From the NCBI RefSeq assembly GCF_014192155.1, contig NZ_JACHXO010000001.1, forward strand, positions 956,069 through 1,020,068: DNA of 64,000 nucleotides, read 5' to 3'. The notes beneath the pieces are model-generated. The model worked only from the letters and a program-made list of their open reading frames with translations, made no database searches and was not told the origin of the DNA. This document shows, piece by piece, positions 54,036 through 64,000 of the stretch. Each line of letters starts with the position of its first letter. The first letter of the stretch is position 1. The DNA is from Roseateles terrae. Its GTDB lineage: Bacteria > Pseudomonadota > Gammaproteobacteria > Burkholderiales > Burkholderiaceae_C. A program made the position numbers and the translations under genes.

Positions 54036-55598
54036 TTATGGCCGCAACGCCCGCACCACGTCCTCCACATCCACCGGCTTGACCAGATGATCATCAAAAC
54101 CCGCCTGACTTGCCGCCAGCTTGTCCAGTGGCTGCCCATATCCTGACACCGCGACGAGGCGCACACCCGCCAGCGCGGGGTCGCTGCGCACATCCCGGGC
54201 CACTTCCAGGCCGCTGAGCATCGGCATGCCGATGTCCAGCAGCACCACGTCCGGCGTCTGCTCGCGGATCAACTGCAAGGCTCTGAGCCCGTCATGGGCG
54301 GTGGTCACGTCATGGCCCAGCGTGCGCAGCAGCATGGCGAGGCTGTCGGCGGCATCGATGTTGTCGTCGACGATCAACAGCCGACGGGGCGCGTTGCCCA
54401 GGTCCTGCGCGTTGCGATGGCCAGCGTCGTCTGCATCAGCGAGCGCTTCGCCGTCCGGGATCAGCGGCAAGCGCAGGGACACGGTTGCGCCCTGCCCCAG
54501 TCCCGCGCTGGACGCCTGCACGCTGCCGCCATGATGCTGCGCAATGCTGCGGACAAGCGCCAGGCCCAGACCCAGCCCGCTTTCCCCGCGGCTGTAGCGG
54601 TGCTCCGCCTGGGAGAACGGTTCGAAGGCGCGGTCCAGCGTCTCCTGCACCATGCCGATGCCGTTGTCCGACACGGCGAGGCTGGCTTCGTCGCCTTCGC
54701 GCACCAGGTGCAGCTCGATCCTGCCCGGAGGCGTGGTGAATTTGGCGGCGTTGTTCAGCAGGTTGGACACCAGCTGGATCAGCCGCGTGCGGTCGCCTTG
54801 CATCCACAGCGGCTGCGGTGGCCACGCCACCACCAGCGCGTGCCCCCGCTCGTCCAGCGTCGGCCGCATGCCTTCCACCGCCTCCTTGACCACATCGGTC
54901 AGATCCAGCCGCTCCATGTTCAGGCGGACCTTGCCGGTGGTGACGCGGCTGACATCCAGCAGGTCCTCGACCAGCCGGTTGATGTGGCGCACCTGTTTCG
55001 CCGCCACGTCCAGGCACCATTGCGAGCGCGGGCTCTGCGGCTCACGCGCCATGATGGACAGCACATTCATGATCGGCGAGAGCGGATTGCGCAGCTCATG
55101 GGACAGCATGGCGATGAACTCGGTCATGCGCCGGCCTTCGTCCTGCAAGGCAGCCATGCGGCGGCGGTCGCTCAGGTCGCGGGTGACCTTGGCGAAGCCG
55201 AGGAAGTGGTTGTCGCTGTCGTAGATCGCGGTGATGACGACATTGGCCCAGAAAGTGCTGCCGTCCTGACGGACGCGCCAGCCTTCGTCCTCAATGCGGC
55301 CGCGCTCACGCGCCAGGGTCAATTCCTTCTGCGGCCAGCCCGAGGCGACATCGGCGGGGGTGTAGAAGACGGAAAAGTGCTTGCCGATGATGTCGGCGGC
55401 GCTGTAGCCCTTGATGCGTTGGGCACCGGCGTTCCAGGTGGCGATGAATCCAGCGGGGGTGAGCAGGAAGATGGCGTAGTCCAGGACGCCTTCCACCAGA
55501 TGGCGGTAGGTGGCGTCTCCAGCGCTGCGCAGCCGGCGGATGTCCTGATCTTCGATTTCAGCGGCTGGCACCTCTGGCTGACGCTGCGAACCCGACAT
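54036..55598 (-). CDS. PAS hybrid sensor histidine kinase/response regulator
   Basis: 520 aa soluble two-component hybrid. PAS domain about 30-145 (YRHLVEGVLDYAIFLLTPAG), HisKA with His167 in MLSHELRNPL, HATPase with NLLNNAAKF, DNGIGM and GLGLGLALVRS, and REC with VDDN and phospho-acceptor Asp455 in LLDIGMP. There is no membrane segment. The domain order matches the truncated kinase at the window start. A long degenerate repeat lies just upstream. Confidence 0.92.
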   Translation of the reverse strand: MSGSQRQPEVPAAEIEDQDIRRLRSAGDATYRHLVEGVLDYAIFLLTPAGFIATWNAGAQRIKGYSAADIIGKHFSVFYTPADVASGWPQKELTLARERGRIEDEGWRVRQDGSTFWANVVITAIYDSDNHFLGFAKVTRDLSDRRRMAALQDEGRRMTEFIAMLSHELRNPLSPIMNVLSIMAREPQSPRSQWCLDVAAKQVRHINRLVEDLLDVSRVTTGKVRLNMERLDLTDVVKEAVEGMRPTLDERGHALVVAWPPQPLWMQGDRTRLIQLVSNLLNNAAKFTTPPGRIELHLVREGDEASLAVSDNGIGMVQETLDRAFEPFSQAEHRYSRGESGLGLGLALVRSIAQHHGGSVQASSAGLGQGATVSLRLPLIPDGEALADADDAGHRNAQDLGNAPRRLLIVDDNIDAADSLAMLLRTLGHDVTTAHDGLRALQLIREQTPDVVLLDIGMPMLSGLEVARDVRSDPALAGVRLVAVSGYGQPLDKLAASQAGFDDHLVKPVDVEDVVRALRP

Positions 55599-55631
55599 GT
55601 CGCTTCCTTCCCGGTCTGGAGCCGTTTGCTT

Positions 55632-55712
55632 GAATGGCTGCCGTGAATGGCTGAATTGAAATGCTGGACTTGAACTGCTGGAATTGAACTACCGAAGTTG
55701 ACCTACTGACTT
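55632..55712. repeat. degenerate 13-14-bp tandem repeat upstream of the kinase
   Basis: Six consecutive units, for example GAATGGCTGAATT, GAAATGCTGGACTT, GAACTGCTGGAATT and GAACTACCGAAGTT. The array begins 34 bp before the kinase ATG (minus strand) within the 318 bp gap 55599-55916, so it may be in its promoter or leader. The rest of the gap shows nothing recognisable. Confidence 0.7.
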
Positions 55713-55916
55713 GGATCATGAGGCCTGGACCGGCAGATGCCGGGTCGGCGATGGACCGACATTCGCGGCAATCGGGGCTCCCGGTCACGCACAGCGCAAA
55801 GGGTGACAGCTTCCACCACGGCCGCAATTCAGGGCGAAGCCGCGTGAAAACATCAGCCTGCGGCGGACCCGTCAGACGCGCCCGCCCGCGGCGTGACGCT
55901 CCATGCAGATCCGCGC

Positions 55917-57023
55917 TCAGCTCAGCGAGCGCAGCGGATGCTCTCCGGCTGCCCACGGACTCACAAAGAACTTCGCCACCTCGGCCGCATCCACCTGCTC
56001 CACGCTGGCAGGGTTCCACTTCGGCGCATGGTCCTTGTCCACCGCCAGTGCGCGGATGCCCTCCACCGTCTCGCTGGCCGCACCCGGCCGCAGGTGGAAG
56101 CAGTGATGCACCAGATCGCGCTCCATGCGCAGATCGTCCGCCAGGGACATTCCCCGGGCACGGCGCACCTGCTCCAGCGTCACCGCCATCATCAGCGGCG
56201 AGCGCTTCTTCAGCACTTCCAGCGTCGATTGCGCCCAGGGGTCCGCATCCGCCGCCAGCGACGCCATCAGCGCTGCCACCGAAGGCGCACTGAAGTGGTG
56301 ATTGATCTTCTTGCGCGATTCCCAGTGCTCGGCATCCGGCGCCAGATCCGCCCGTTCCATCACCGTGGCCACCACATGCTCGGCGCTGTCCTGATGCCCC
56401 GTGCGGAAGGCTTCGATGATCGCCGGCAGCTCGCTGCTCTTGACGAACACATCGCCCAGCCCCAACTCGATCGCGTCGCCCGCGCCGATGACCTGCCCGG
56501 TCAGCGCCAGCCATTCGCCGCTCGACCCCGGGCAGCGCGACAGGAAGTAGCCGCCGCCCACATCCGGGAACAGGCCGATGTTGGTCTCCGGCATCGCCAG
56601 CTTGGAATGTTCGGTGACCACGCGCAGCTTGGCCCCCTGGCTGATGCCCATGCCGCCGCCCATCACCACACCGTCCATCAGCGCGATGTAGGGCTTGGGG
56701 AACTGATGGATCAGATGATTGAGCGCATATTCCTCGGTGAAGAATGCGCCCAGCGCAGGATCGCCCGCCAGGGCCGCCTGATGGAAGAAGCGGATGTCGC
56801 CCCCGGCGCAGAACGCGGCCGGCTTGCCTTCCCGCCCTGCCCCCAGCACGACGACCGCCTGGATGCGGGCATCCGCCGCCCAGGCCGTCAGCAGCGTGGT
56901 CAGGTCGCGAATCATGGCCAGCGACAGCGCATTGAGCGCCTGCGGACGATTCAGGGTGATCAGGCCCAGGCAGCCATTGACCTCGACCACGACCAGACCT
57001 TCAGATTGCAGCGACGGAATCAC
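55917..57023 (-). CDS. 3-hydroxyisobutyryl-CoA hydrolase (enoyl-CoA hydratase/isomerase family)
   Basis: Crotonase-fold enzyme of 368 aa; releases 3-hydroxyisobutyrate in valine breakdown. The oxyanion-hole strands are FCAGGDIRFF and GVVMGGGMGIS; PETNIGLFPDVGGGYFLSR is typical of the HIBYL-CoA group. The GTG at 57023 has GGAGAG eight bases upstream and is preferred to the GTG at 57059. No other valine-catabolism gene is adjacent. Confidence 0.88.
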   Translation of the reverse strand: MIPSLQSEGLVVVEVNGCLGLITLNRPQALNALSLAMIRDLTTLLTAWAADARIQAVVVLGAGREGKPAAFCAGGDIRFFHQAALAGDPALGAFFTEEYALNHLIHQFPKPYIALMDGVVMGGGMGISQGAKLRVVTEHSKLAMPETNIGLFPDVGGGYFLSRCPGSSGEWLALTGQVIGAGDAIELGLGDVFVKSSELPAIIEAFRTGHQDSAEHVVATVMERADLAPDAEHWESRKKINHHFSAPSVAALMASLAADADPWAQSTLEVLKKRSPLMMAVTLEQVRRARGMSLADDLRMERDLVHHCFHLRPGAASETVEGIRALAVDKDHAPKWNPASVEQVDAAEVAKFFVSPWAAGEHPLRSLS

Positions 57024-57144
57024 GACGTCAACTCTCCAATGCTTTGCCGGGAGGCCCACGGGCGTCCGGCGATTCTTTTATGAACGATGCGGGCAGGACC
57101 ATACCACCGCCCACCGGGTCCGGACAGGGACAAAGGTCATCCGC

Positions 57145-57180
57145 AAAAACAAAGAGCGTCGCAGTGCGACGCTCTTTTTT
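57145..57180 (-). terminator. terminator after typA
   Basis: Twelve-base stem AAAGAGCGTCGC / GCGACGCTCTTT around AGT, with A-rich and T-rich flanks, so it could work in both directions. It lies between typA and the crotonase-family gene. Confidence 0.9.
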
Positions 57181-57229
57181 CATCCCGCGGACACGAGGGG
57201 CCCGCGGGACATGGCCCTCAGGCCGACGC

Positions 57230-59053
57230 TCAGCTGCGCTGGGCGCGCTTGCGCTCGTTTTCGGTCAGGAAGCGCTTGCGCAGACGGACCGACTTCGGGG
57301 TGATTTCCACCAGCTCGTCGTCCTCGATAAACTCCACGCCGTATTCCAGCGTCAGTTCGATCGGGGGCGTGATCTTGATGGCATCTTCCTTGCCGCTGAC
57401 GCGGAAGTTGGTCAGCTGCTTGGTGCGGGTGGCGTTGACCACCAGGTCGTTGTCGCGGCTGTGGATGCCGACGATCATGCCCTCATACACCGGGTCGTTC
57501 GGCTTCACGAACATGCGGCCGCGATCGTCCAGCTTGCCCAGGGCGTAGGTGAAGATTTCACCGGCGTCCATCGAGATCAGCACGCCGTTCTTGCGACCGG
57601 CGATGTCACCCTTGTGCGGCTCGTAGCCGTCAAAGATGTTGGAGATCAGGCCGGAACCGCGGGTCAGGTTCAGGAACTCGTTGCTGAAGCCGATCAGGCC
57701 ACGCGCCGGAATGCGGTATTCCAGGCGCACGCGACCACGGCCGTCCGGCTCCATGTTCACCAGCTCGCCCTTGCGCTCGCCCAAGGCCTGCATCACGCCG
57801 CCCTGATGGCCTTCTTCCACGTCGGCCGTCACCAGCTCGATCGGCTCATGACGCACGCCGTCGATGTCCTGGAACACCACGCGGGGCTTGGACACGGCCA
57901 GCTCATAGCCTTCACGGCGCATGTTTTCCAACAGGATGGTCAGGTGCAGTTCACCGCGGCCCGACACCTCGAAGATGCCGTCTTCGTCGGTTTCCTTCAC
58001 GCGCAGGGCGACGTTGTGCTGCAGTTCCTTCTGCAGACGGTCCCAGATCTGGCGGCTGGTGACGAACTTGCCTTCGCGGCCGGCCAGCGGCGAGGTGTTG
58101 ACGCAGAAGTTCATCGTCAGCGTCGGCTCGTCCACCTTCAGCATCGGCAGCGGGGCCGGGCTGGTGGGGCTGGTCACCGTCACGCCGATACCGATCTCGT
58201 CGATGCCGTTGATCAGGACGATGTCGCCCGGGCCGGCTTCAGTCGCCTGCACGCGCTCCAGACCCTGGAAGGTCAGCACTTGGTTGATGCGGCCCTTGGT
58301 GGTCTTGCCGTCCGGACCTTCCATCACCAGCACGTCCATCGAGGGCTTCAGCGTGCCCTGGCTGATGCGGCCCACGCCGATGCGGCCGACGAAGGTGGAG
58401 AAGTCCAGCGCGGAGATCTGCAGCTGCAGCGGAGCCGCCGGGTCGCCGCTTTGCGACGGCACGTGCTTGAGGATGGTGTCGAACAGGGCGGACATGTCCT
58501 CGCCCCACTTCTCACCCGGCGCGCCTTCTTCCAGCGACGACCAGCCGTTGATGCCGGAGGCATACACCACCGGGAAGTCCAGCTGCTCGTCGGTGGCGCC
58601 CAGCTTGTCGAACAGGTCGAACGCGGCGTTGATGACGGCGTCCGGCTTGGCACCGGGCTTGTCGACCTTGTTCACCACCACGATCGGCTTCAGGCCCAGG
58701 GCCAGCGCCTTCTTGGTGACGAAACGGGTCTGCGGCATCGGGCCTTCCTGGGCGTCGATCAGCAGCACCACACCGTCCACCATGGACAGGGCACGCTCCA
58801 CTTCGCCGCCGAAGTCCGCGTGTCCCGGGGTGTCCACGATGTTGATGTGGGTGCCCTTCCAGCTGACGGCGCAGTTCTTGGCCAGGATGGTGATGCCACG
58901 TTCACGTTCGATGGCGTTGTTGTCCATCACCGTGTCGACGACCTTCTCGTGTTCGGCGAAGGTGCCGCTCTGGCGAAGGAGCTGGTCCACCATGGTGGTC
59001 TTGCCATGGTCGACGTGGGCGATGATGGCGATGTTGCGGATTTGCTTGCTCAT
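57230..59053 (-). CDS. typA: translational GTPase TypA/BipA
   Basis: Ribosome-binding GTPase of 607 aa needed for 50S assembly at low temperature or under stress. The G1 motif is AHVDHGKTT (12-20), followed by [14 protein letters not shown] (G3) and NKVD (G4). EF-G-like domains III and V and the TypA-specific C-terminal domain ([19 protein letters not shown]) are present. It lies 78 bp downstream of truB on the same strand, possibly in the same operon. Confidence 0.96.
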   Translation of the reverse strand: MSKQIRNIAIIAHVDHGKTTMVDQLLRQSGTFAEHEKVVDTVMDNNAIERERGITILAKNCAVSWKGTHINIVDTPGHADFGGEVERALSMVDGVVLLIDAQEGPMPQTRFVTKKALALGLKPIVVVNKVDKPGAKPDAVINAAFDLFDKLGATDEQLDFPVVYASGINGWSSLEEGAPGEKWGEDMSALFDTILKHVPSQSGDPAAPLQLQISALDFSTFVGRIGVGRISQGTLKPSMDVLVMEGPDGKTTKGRINQVLTFQGLERVQATEAGPGDIVLINGIDEIGIGVTVTSPTSPAPLPMLKVDEPTLTMNFCVNTSPLAGREGKFVTSRQIWDRLQKELQHNVALRVKETDEDGIFEVSGRGELHLTILLENMRREGYELAVSKPRVVFQDIDGVRHEPIELVTADVEEGHQGGVMQALGERKGELVNMEPDGRGRVRLEYRIPARGLIGFSNEFLNLTRGSGLISNIFDGYEPHKGDIAGRKNGVLISMDAGEIFTYALGKLDDRGRMFVKPNDPVYEGMIVGIHSRDNDLVVNATRTKQLTNFRVSGKEDAIKITPPIELTLEYGVEFIEDDELVEITPKSVRLRKRFLTENERKRAQRS

Positions 59054-59131
59054 GGTGAGGCTTTCGCTTTCGGCTTTCTTCGGAGACTCTGAAGTTCTTG
59101 GAATCGGTGAATCGGTCGTGCGCCTGGGGCT

Positions 59132-60085
59132 TCAGCCCGCCGCCTGCATCAGCATGGAGGCGATCTCGGCCGGGCTCAGCAGCCGGTCGGCGATCAGCTC
59201 GCCCCCGGTGATGTGCCCGCTGCCCAGGAAGGCGCGCGGCATCTGGCCGTAGACCCGCACTTGCGGGGCGTCGGCCAGCGCCACACGGCGGCGCATGCCG
59301 GAGAGGAAGCGGCCAGCCTCCTCGTTGCTCAAAACCACCTCGGGCCACTCGCCCAGCAGGCTGTCAGGCGCGGTCAGCCGGGCCAGACGCGCGGTGTCGT
59401 CCATCGCCTCCAGCTGTTCCAGCGTGACGGCCTGCTCGACACCGACCGGGCCGCTGCCGGTGCGGCGCAGGGCCGCCAGATGCGCCCCGCAGCCGAGCCG
59501 CTCGCCGATGTCCTCGGCCAGGGTGCGGATGTAGGTGCCCTTGGTGCAGCGCACGTCGATGACCAGCAGCGACGCCTCAGGCTGCCACTGGACGATGTCG
59601 AGCGCGTGAATCGTGATCAGGCGGGGCTGCCGCTCCACCGTGAGGCCTTCGCGCGCCAGCTCGTACAGGGCGCGGCCATGGTGCTTGAGCGCCGAATACA
59701 TCGGGGGCAGCTGGGAGATGGGACCCTGGAAGGCGTCGCAGGCGGCCTGGATCTGCTCCGGCGTCACGGACACCGGACGCTGCTGGACGATCTCGCCCTC
59801 ACCGTCGCCGGTGGTGGTGGTGATGCCCAGCTGCAGGGTGGCGCGGTAGCCCTTGTCGGCTTCCAGGCTGACCTGGCTGAATTTGGTGGCCGCACCAAAA
59901 GTGAGCGGCAGCAGGCCGGTGGCCAGCGGGTCCAGTGTCCCGGTATGGCCGGCCTTCTCCGCCCGCATCAGGCGCTTGACCTTTTGCAGGGCGTCATTGC
60001 TGGACAGGCCGAGCGGCTTGTCCAGCATGAGCACGCCGTGCACGGCGCGCTTTTCGATCTTGGGGCGGGGAACGACGGCGTTCAT
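59132..60085 (-). CDS. truB: tRNA pseudouridine(55) synthase TruB
   Basis: Converts U55 of the tRNA T-loop to pseudouridine. The 317 aa protein has the catalytic Asp in [15 protein letters not shown] and the [13 protein letters not shown] substrate loop. The ATG at 60085 is preferred to the longer frame to 60178, which would overlap rbfA. It follows rbfA by 52 bp. Confidence 0.95.
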   Translation of the reverse strand: MNAVVPRPKIEKRAVHGVLMLDKPLGLSSNDALQKVKRLMRAEKAGHTGTLDPLATGLLPLTFGAATKFSQVSLEADKGYRATLQLGITTTTGDGEGEIVQQRPVSVTPEQIQAACDAFQGPISQLPPMYSALKHHGRALYELAREGLTVERQPRLITIHALDIVQWQPEASLLVIDVRCTKGTYIRTLAEDIGERLGCGAHLAALRRTGSGPVGVEQAVTLEQLEAMDDTARLARLTAPDSLLGEWPEVVLSNEEAGRFLSGMRRRVALADAPQVRVYGQMPRAFLGSGHITGGELIADRLLSPAEIASMLMQAAG

Positions 60086-60137
60086 GATGACGAAGCGGCA
60101 GCCGCACGGGCTGCACGTAAAACGGGGCGGTGGGCGG

Positions 60138-60530
60138 TCAGTCTTCCTGAGACTCACCGTCCAGCGCGCGGCTGGCATTGGCCTTGGAAATCAGGGCGCT
60201 CATTTCGGCTGCACGTTCGGTGGTGCGGTCGAAATGGAAGTGCAGGCTGGGCACCGTGTGAATCTGCAGCCGCTTGAAAAGGCCATTGCGCAGGAACCCG
60301 GCGGCCTCATTCAGCGCCTCCTGGGTTTCTTCGGGTTTGCCCACCAGCAGGGAAAAATACACCTTCGCATGGGCGTAGTCCGGCGTGACCTCGACGGCAC
60401 TCACCGTGACCATGCCGATGCGGGGATCTTTCAGATCACGGATCAGCTCGGCCAGATCGCGCTGGATCTGGTCCGCCACGCGCAGACCGCGGTTAGGAAT
60501 CGATCGCTTATGACGCATATCCGACCTCAA
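60138..60530 (-). CDS. rbfA: ribosome-binding factor A
   Basis: KH-fold 30S maturation factor of 130 aa ([43 protein letters not shown]). It is in the conserved order nusA-infB-rbfA-truB, 85 bp after infB, with an intervening hairpin. Confidence 0.95.
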   Translation of the reverse strand: MRSDMRHKRSIPNRGLRVADQIQRDLAELIRDLKDPRIGMVTVSAVEVTPDYAHAKVYFSLLVGKPEETQEALNEAAGFLRNGLFKRLQIHTVPSLHFHFDRTTERAAEMSALISKANASRALDGESQED

Positions 60531-60569
60531 ACTTCCAAAACACTAAAACAGCTCTCTATGAAACGCAAA

Positions 60570-60592
60570 CCCCGCCTGTGGCCCAGGCGGGG
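60570..60592 (-). terminator. hairpin between infB and rbfA
   Basis: Nine-base arms CCCCGCCTG / CAGGCGGGG around TGGCC, with TTTGCGTTTC after it in the reading direction. It is a possible partial intra-operon terminator or mRNA-processing stem. Confidence 0.5.
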
Positions 60593-60615
60593 TGTGTGAG
60601 ACGCGCAGGCGCGGC

Positions 60616-63606
60616 TTACAGGGTGCGGGCGACTTCCTTGATCTCGAAGAACTCCAGCTGATCACCTTCGTTGATGTCGTTGTAGTTCTTGAGCTTGATA
60701 CCGCACTCGAAGCCTTCGCGGACTTCCTTGACGTCGTCCTTGAGGCGCTTGATCGACTCGACATCGCCGGTGTAGACCACCACGTTGTCGCGCAGCAGAC
60801 GGAAGCGCGAGCTGCGGGTGACATGACCACTGGTGATCATGCAACCAGCCACCGTGCCGATCTTCGATGCGACGAACACCGTCCGGATCTCGGCCATGCC
60901 GATGATCTCTTCACGCTGCTCAGGCGCCAGCATGCCAGCCATCGCGGCCTTCACCTCATCCACGGCGTCGTAAATGATGTTGTAGTACCGCAGATCGACG
61001 TCGTTGTGCTCGGCCAGCTTGCGCGCACCGGCATCGGCACGCACGTTGAAGCCGATCACGACCGCCTTGGACGCAATGCCCAGGTTGACGTCGGACTCGC
61101 TGATACCACCCACCGCCGCGTGGACGATCTGCACCTTGACCTCATCGGTCGAGAGCTTGAGCAGCGAAGCGGCCAGCGCTTCTTGCGAACCCTGCACGTC
61201 GGCCTTGATGATCAGCGGCAGCGTCTGTACGTCGCCAGCGGTCATGTCGGAGAACATGTTCTCCAGCTTGGCCGCCTGCTGGCGGGCCAGCTTGACGTCA
61301 CGGTACTTGCCAGCACGGAAGGTGGCGATTTCACGGGCACGACGTTCGTCGGACAGCACCATGAATTCATCACCAGCCTGCGGCACTTCCGTCAGACCCT
61401 GGATTTCCACCGGGATGGAAGGACCTGCCTCGTTGGCCGGCTTGCCGTCTTCGTCCAGCATGGCGCGCACGCGGCCATAGGTCGAACCAGCCAGCACCAC
61501 GTCGCCGCGCTTCAGGGTACCGGTCTGCACCAGCACCGTGGCCACCGGGCCGCGGCCCTTGTCCAGCTTGGCTTCGATGACCAGACCCTTGGCCAGCGAA
61601 TCCTTCGCTGCCTTGAGTTCCAGCACTTCGGCCTGCAGCAGCACCTGTTCCAGCAGATCGTCGATGCCCTGACCCGTCTTGGCCGACACCGGCACGAACG
61701 GCGAGTCACCACCGAATTCTTCCGGCACGACCTGTTCAGCGACCAGCTCGCTCTTCACGCGTTCCGCGTTGGCATCCGGCTTGTCGATCTTGTTCATGGC
61801 CACGACGATGGGCACGCCCGCCGCCTTGGCATGGTGGATCGCTTCCTTGGTCTGCGGCATGACGCCGTCGTCCGCCGCCACCACCAGGATGACGATGTCG
61901 GTGGCCTTGGCACCGCGGGCACGCATGGCCGTGAAGGCCTCGTGACCCGGGGTGTCCAGGAAGGTGATCATGCCGCGCGGCGTATCGACGTGATAAGCGC
62001 CGATGTGCTGCGTGATGCCGCCAGCTTCGCCAGCCGCCACACGGGCGCGGCGGATGCTGTCCAGCAGCGAGGTCTTGCCGTGGTCGACGTGACCCATGAC
62101 CGTCACCACCGGAGCGCGAGGCAGCAGTTCGTGCTGCGACTCGGCTGCTGCGCCTTCTTCTTCCAGGAAGGCGTCCGGATCGTCCAGCTTGGCCGCGAAG
62201 GCCTTGTGGCCCATTTCCTCGACCAGGATCATGGCGGTTTCCTGATCCAGCTGCTGGTTGATGGTGACCATCTGACCCAGCTTCATCAGGTGCTTGATGA
62301 CCTCGGAAGCCTTCACCGACATCTTGTGCGCCAGATCGGCCACCGAGATGGTTTCGGGAACGTGCACTTCCTGAGCCACCGGTTCGCTCGGTGCCACGAA
62401 GTTCGACGGTGCGCCACCGCGATCGTTCCGATCGCCACGACGGCCAGCGCCGGCGCCCTTGGGCGCACGCCAGCCTGCCGGACGGGCTGCGCCCGCACCG
62501 GCCGGCGCATCGCTGCGACCCTTGGCCGCACCGCCACGCTTCTTGGCGTCATCGGCCCAGCTCGACGACAGCTTCTCGGACTTGACCGATTTCTTGTCGC
62601 CTGGCTTGGCACCGGCGCCTGCAGCGGCCGTGGTGCCCGGAGCACCCGGCGCGCCAGCCGGCTTCTTGTGAATGGTGCCCTTGATGCCGGCCGCAGTGGC
62701 TGCGGCTTCCGGCTTGGGCTCTTCCTTCTTCGCCACCAGCACCTTCTTGGGTGCGTTCATCATGGCGCGAATGGCGGCCGCTTCGGCCTCGGCAGCCTTG
62801 CGGCGGCGCTCCAGTTCGGCCTGACGGGCCTTCTCGTCCGCGCCGTTATCGGCGGCCTTGACGACTCGCAGGACCGGCTTGGCCACCACTGCTTCAGCAG
62901 GGGCAGGCGCAGGCGCGGGAGCAGCCGCAACAGGTTTTTCGACGACCTTGTCGGCCGTTTTTTCCAAAGACTTCTCCACAGACTTTTCGTTGGTCTTGGC
63001 GACAGACTTGGCCTGAGCGGCCTTGGTCTTCGCTTCCTCGGCGCGACGCGCCTCTTCTTCAGCAGCGGCTTTGGCCGCCGCTTCGGCGGCAGCGCGCGCC
63101 TCGGCTTCGCGAGCCAGACGCTCTTCCTCGCGACGCTTTTCTTCGGCTTCGCGGGCAGCCCGCTCGGCTTCTTCGCGCTCGCGCATCTTGCGGGCCAGTT
63201 CCTCTTCCTGCTGACGCAGGGATTCGGCCTGGGCCTGGGCTTCTTCTTCGCGACGCTTGAGTTCAGCCTCTTCCGCCGCAGCGGCCGTGGCTTCATCCAT
63301 GTTGTCGTCACGCTTGACGAAGACGCGCTTCTTGCGCACTTCCACCTGGATGGTGCGGGCCTTGCCGGAGGCATCGGCCTGCTTGATCTCGCTGGTGGAC
63401 TTGCGGGTCAGGGTGATCTTCTTGCGCTCGGCGCCGCCGGTGCCATGCGCGGTGCGCAGGTGCTCCAGCAGACGTTCCTTGTCGCTTTCGTTGAGGGTGT
63501 CCTCGGTGGACGCCTTCTTGACGCCCGCAGCTTGAAGCTGCTCCAGCAGTGTGGTCGCAGGCCTGTTCAGCTCTGCGGCCAACTGGGCGACGGTGGTCAC
63601 GGCCAT
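60616..63606 (-). CDS. infB: translation initiation factor IF-2
   Basis: GTPase of 996 aa that brings initiator tRNA to the 30S subunit. The N-terminal third has the IF2N domain ([14 protein letters not shown]) and a long charged, Ala/Lys/Glu-rich linker. The G domain starts near 500: [19 protein letters not shown], then [17 protein letters not shown] and AMNKIDK. The C-terminal domains include [16 protein letters not shown]. The linker is longer than in E. coli (890 aa). It follows nusA by about 50 bp. Confidence 0.97.
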   Translation of the reverse strand: MAVTTVAQLAAELNRPATTLLEQLQAAGVKKASTEDTLNESDKERLLEHLRTAHGTGGAERKKITLTRKSTSEIKQADASGKARTIQVEVRKKRVFVKRDDNMDEATAAAAEEAELKRREEEAQAQAESLRQQEEELARKMREREEAERAAREAEEKRREEERLAREAEARAAAEAAAKAAAEEEARRAEEAKTKAAQAKSVAKTNEKSVEKSLEKTADKVVEKPVAAAPAPAPAPAEAVVAKPVLRVVKAADNGADEKARQAELERRRKAAEAEAAAIRAMMNAPKKVLVAKKEEPKPEAAATAAGIKGTIHKKPAGAPGAPGTTAAAGAGAKPGDKKSVKSEKLSSSWADDAKKRGGAAKGRSDAPAGAGAARPAGWRAPKGAGAGRRGDRNDRGGAPSNFVAPSEPVAQEVHVPETISVADLAHKMSVKASEVIKHLMKLGQMVTINQQLDQETAMILVEEMGHKAFAAKLDDPDAFLEEEGAAAESQHELLPRAPVVTVMGHVDHGKTSLLDSIRRARVAAGEAGGITQHIGAYHVDTPRGMITFLDTPGHEAFTAMRARGAKATDIVILVVAADDGVMPQTKEAIHHAKAAGVPIVVAMNKIDKPDANAERVKSELVAEQVVPEEFGGDSPFVPVSAKTGQGIDDLLEQVLLQAEVLELKAAKDSLAKGLVIEAKLDKGRGPVATVLVQTGTLKRGDVVLAGSTYGRVRAMLDEDGKPANEAGPSIPVEIQGLTEVPQAGDEFMVLSDERRAREIATFRAGKYRDVKLARQQAAKLENMFSDMTAGDVQTLPLIIKADVQGSQEALAASLLKLSTDEVKVQIVHAAVGGISESDVNLGIASKAVVIGFNVRADAGARKLAEHNDVDLRYYNIIYDAVDEVKAAMAGMLAPEQREEIIGMAEIRTVFVASKIGTVAGCMITSGHVTRSSRFRLLRDNVVVYTGDVESIKRLKDDVKEVREGFECGIKLKNYNDINEGDQLEFFEIKEVARTL

Positions 63607-63659
63607 TGTTGAATCCTTAAATCTTGTGTGGGCGGAGCGGTCTGGTGTGGCGCAGGGTG

Positions 63660-64000
63660 TTATGCGTTGAACCAGTGCTCGCGCGCCTTCATGATCAAAG
63701 CGCGTGCCGCTGCCTCGTCGAGGGAGGAAATTTCGACCAGCTCGTCCACGGCCAGGTCGGCCAGGTCGTCGCGGGTGTGGATGTCGCCGGCGGCCAGCTT
63801 GGCCAACAGCTCCGGCGTGATGCCGTCGAGGTCACGGAGGTCCTGCGAGACTTCCTCGACCTTCTCTTCACGGGCGATTTCCATCGTGAGCAGCGCATCC
63901 TTGGCGCGGGTGCGCAGCTCGTTGACGGTGTCCTCGTCGAAGGCTTCGATCTCCAGCATTTCCTGCATGGGGACATAAGCGACTTCTTCGAGGCTGGCAA
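63660..64000 (-). CDS. nusA: transcription termination/antitermination protein NusA, C-terminal part
   Basis: The frame is open to the right edge of the window and continues beyond it, so only about 113 C-terminal residues are present. These match the acidic repeat domain of proteobacterial NusA ([20 protein letters not shown] and [24 protein letters not shown]), which binds the alpha subunit C-terminal domain of RNA polymerase in E. coli. It is the upstream gene of infB in the conserved operon. Confidence 0.92.
   Translation of the reverse strand, partial: ASLEEVAYVPMQEMLEIEAFDEDTVNELRTRAKDALLTMEIAREEKVEEVSQDLRDLDGITPELLAKLAAGDIHTRDDLADLAVDELVEISSLDEAAARALIMKAREHWFNA

Noticed and set aside
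60592-63612. 1006-codon open frame opposite infB
   Set aside because: Antisense shadow of infB with Arg/His-rich, domain-free sequence; IF-2 motifs are on the minus strand.

Overview
High-GC DNA, densely packed, with the gene order of a betaproteobacterium of the order Burkholderiales (a Roseateles/Mitsuaria-like relative is my inference; no rRNA gene is present to fix it). The conserved blocks nusA-infB-rbfA-truB, pyrG-eno-ftsB, and suhB divergent from trmJ-cysE support this. No tRNA, rRNA, CRISPR array, insertion sequence or prophage was seen.

Layout. 1-5.9 kb: a truncated hybrid histidine kinase, an orphan TRAP binding protein, pmbA, darP-mog and slyD. 6-18.9 kb: cysE, trmJ, suhB, mutS, an alpha/beta hydrolase, pyrG, eno, ftsB and a pnuC/nadR-like NAD-salvage pair. 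18.9-25 kb: a lipoprotein 5'-nucleotidase, two orphan hypothetical genes, hslO, a gamma-carbonic anhydrase, a DUF455 protein and a DMT exporter. 25-36 kb: an Lrp regulator divergent from an omega-aminotransferase and a second DMT exporter, then PIG-L, M14 and DsbA-like enzymes, rdgC, dusA and a Fic/DUF6088 pair. 36-50 kb: a TonB receptor, then the most notable region of the window. 50-57 kb: glutaminyl cyclase, a Fur-type iron-uptake membrane operon, a second hybrid kinase and a 3-hydroxyisobutyryl-CoA hydrolase. 57-64 kb: typA and the truB-rbfA-infB-nusA operon, read on the minus strand and cut off inside nusA.

The key system is at about 38.9-48.3 kb. Six tightly spaced minus-strand genes encode a YqcI/YcgG-family protein (DcsA-like), an arginase-fold hydrolase (DcsB-like), a cysteine-synthase-fold enzyme (DcsD-like), a MetX-fold O-acetyltransferase (DcsE-like), a short-chain dehydrogenase and an ATP-grasp ligase (DcsG-like). 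Apart from the dehydrogenase, these are the classes that make cycloserine in Streptomyces lavendulae: L-Arg to N-hydroxy-Arg to hydroxyurea, L-Ser to O-acetyl-Ser to O-ureidoserine, then ring closure. The racemase DcsC and the D-Ala-D-Ala ligase homologue DcsI are absent from the window, and an SDR sits inside the operon, so the product may be L-cycloserine or a modified relative. A PLP-fold MocR regulator and an MFS exporter, divergent from each other across an inverted repeat, lie at the end of the operon and may provide sensing and export. The first gene and its upstream region are AT-rich compared with the surroundings, which suggests horizontal acquisition.

Smaller themes: short 9-14 bp tandem repeats recur beside gene ends, and strong terminator hairpins stand only about 20 nt before the start codons of mutS and rdgC.
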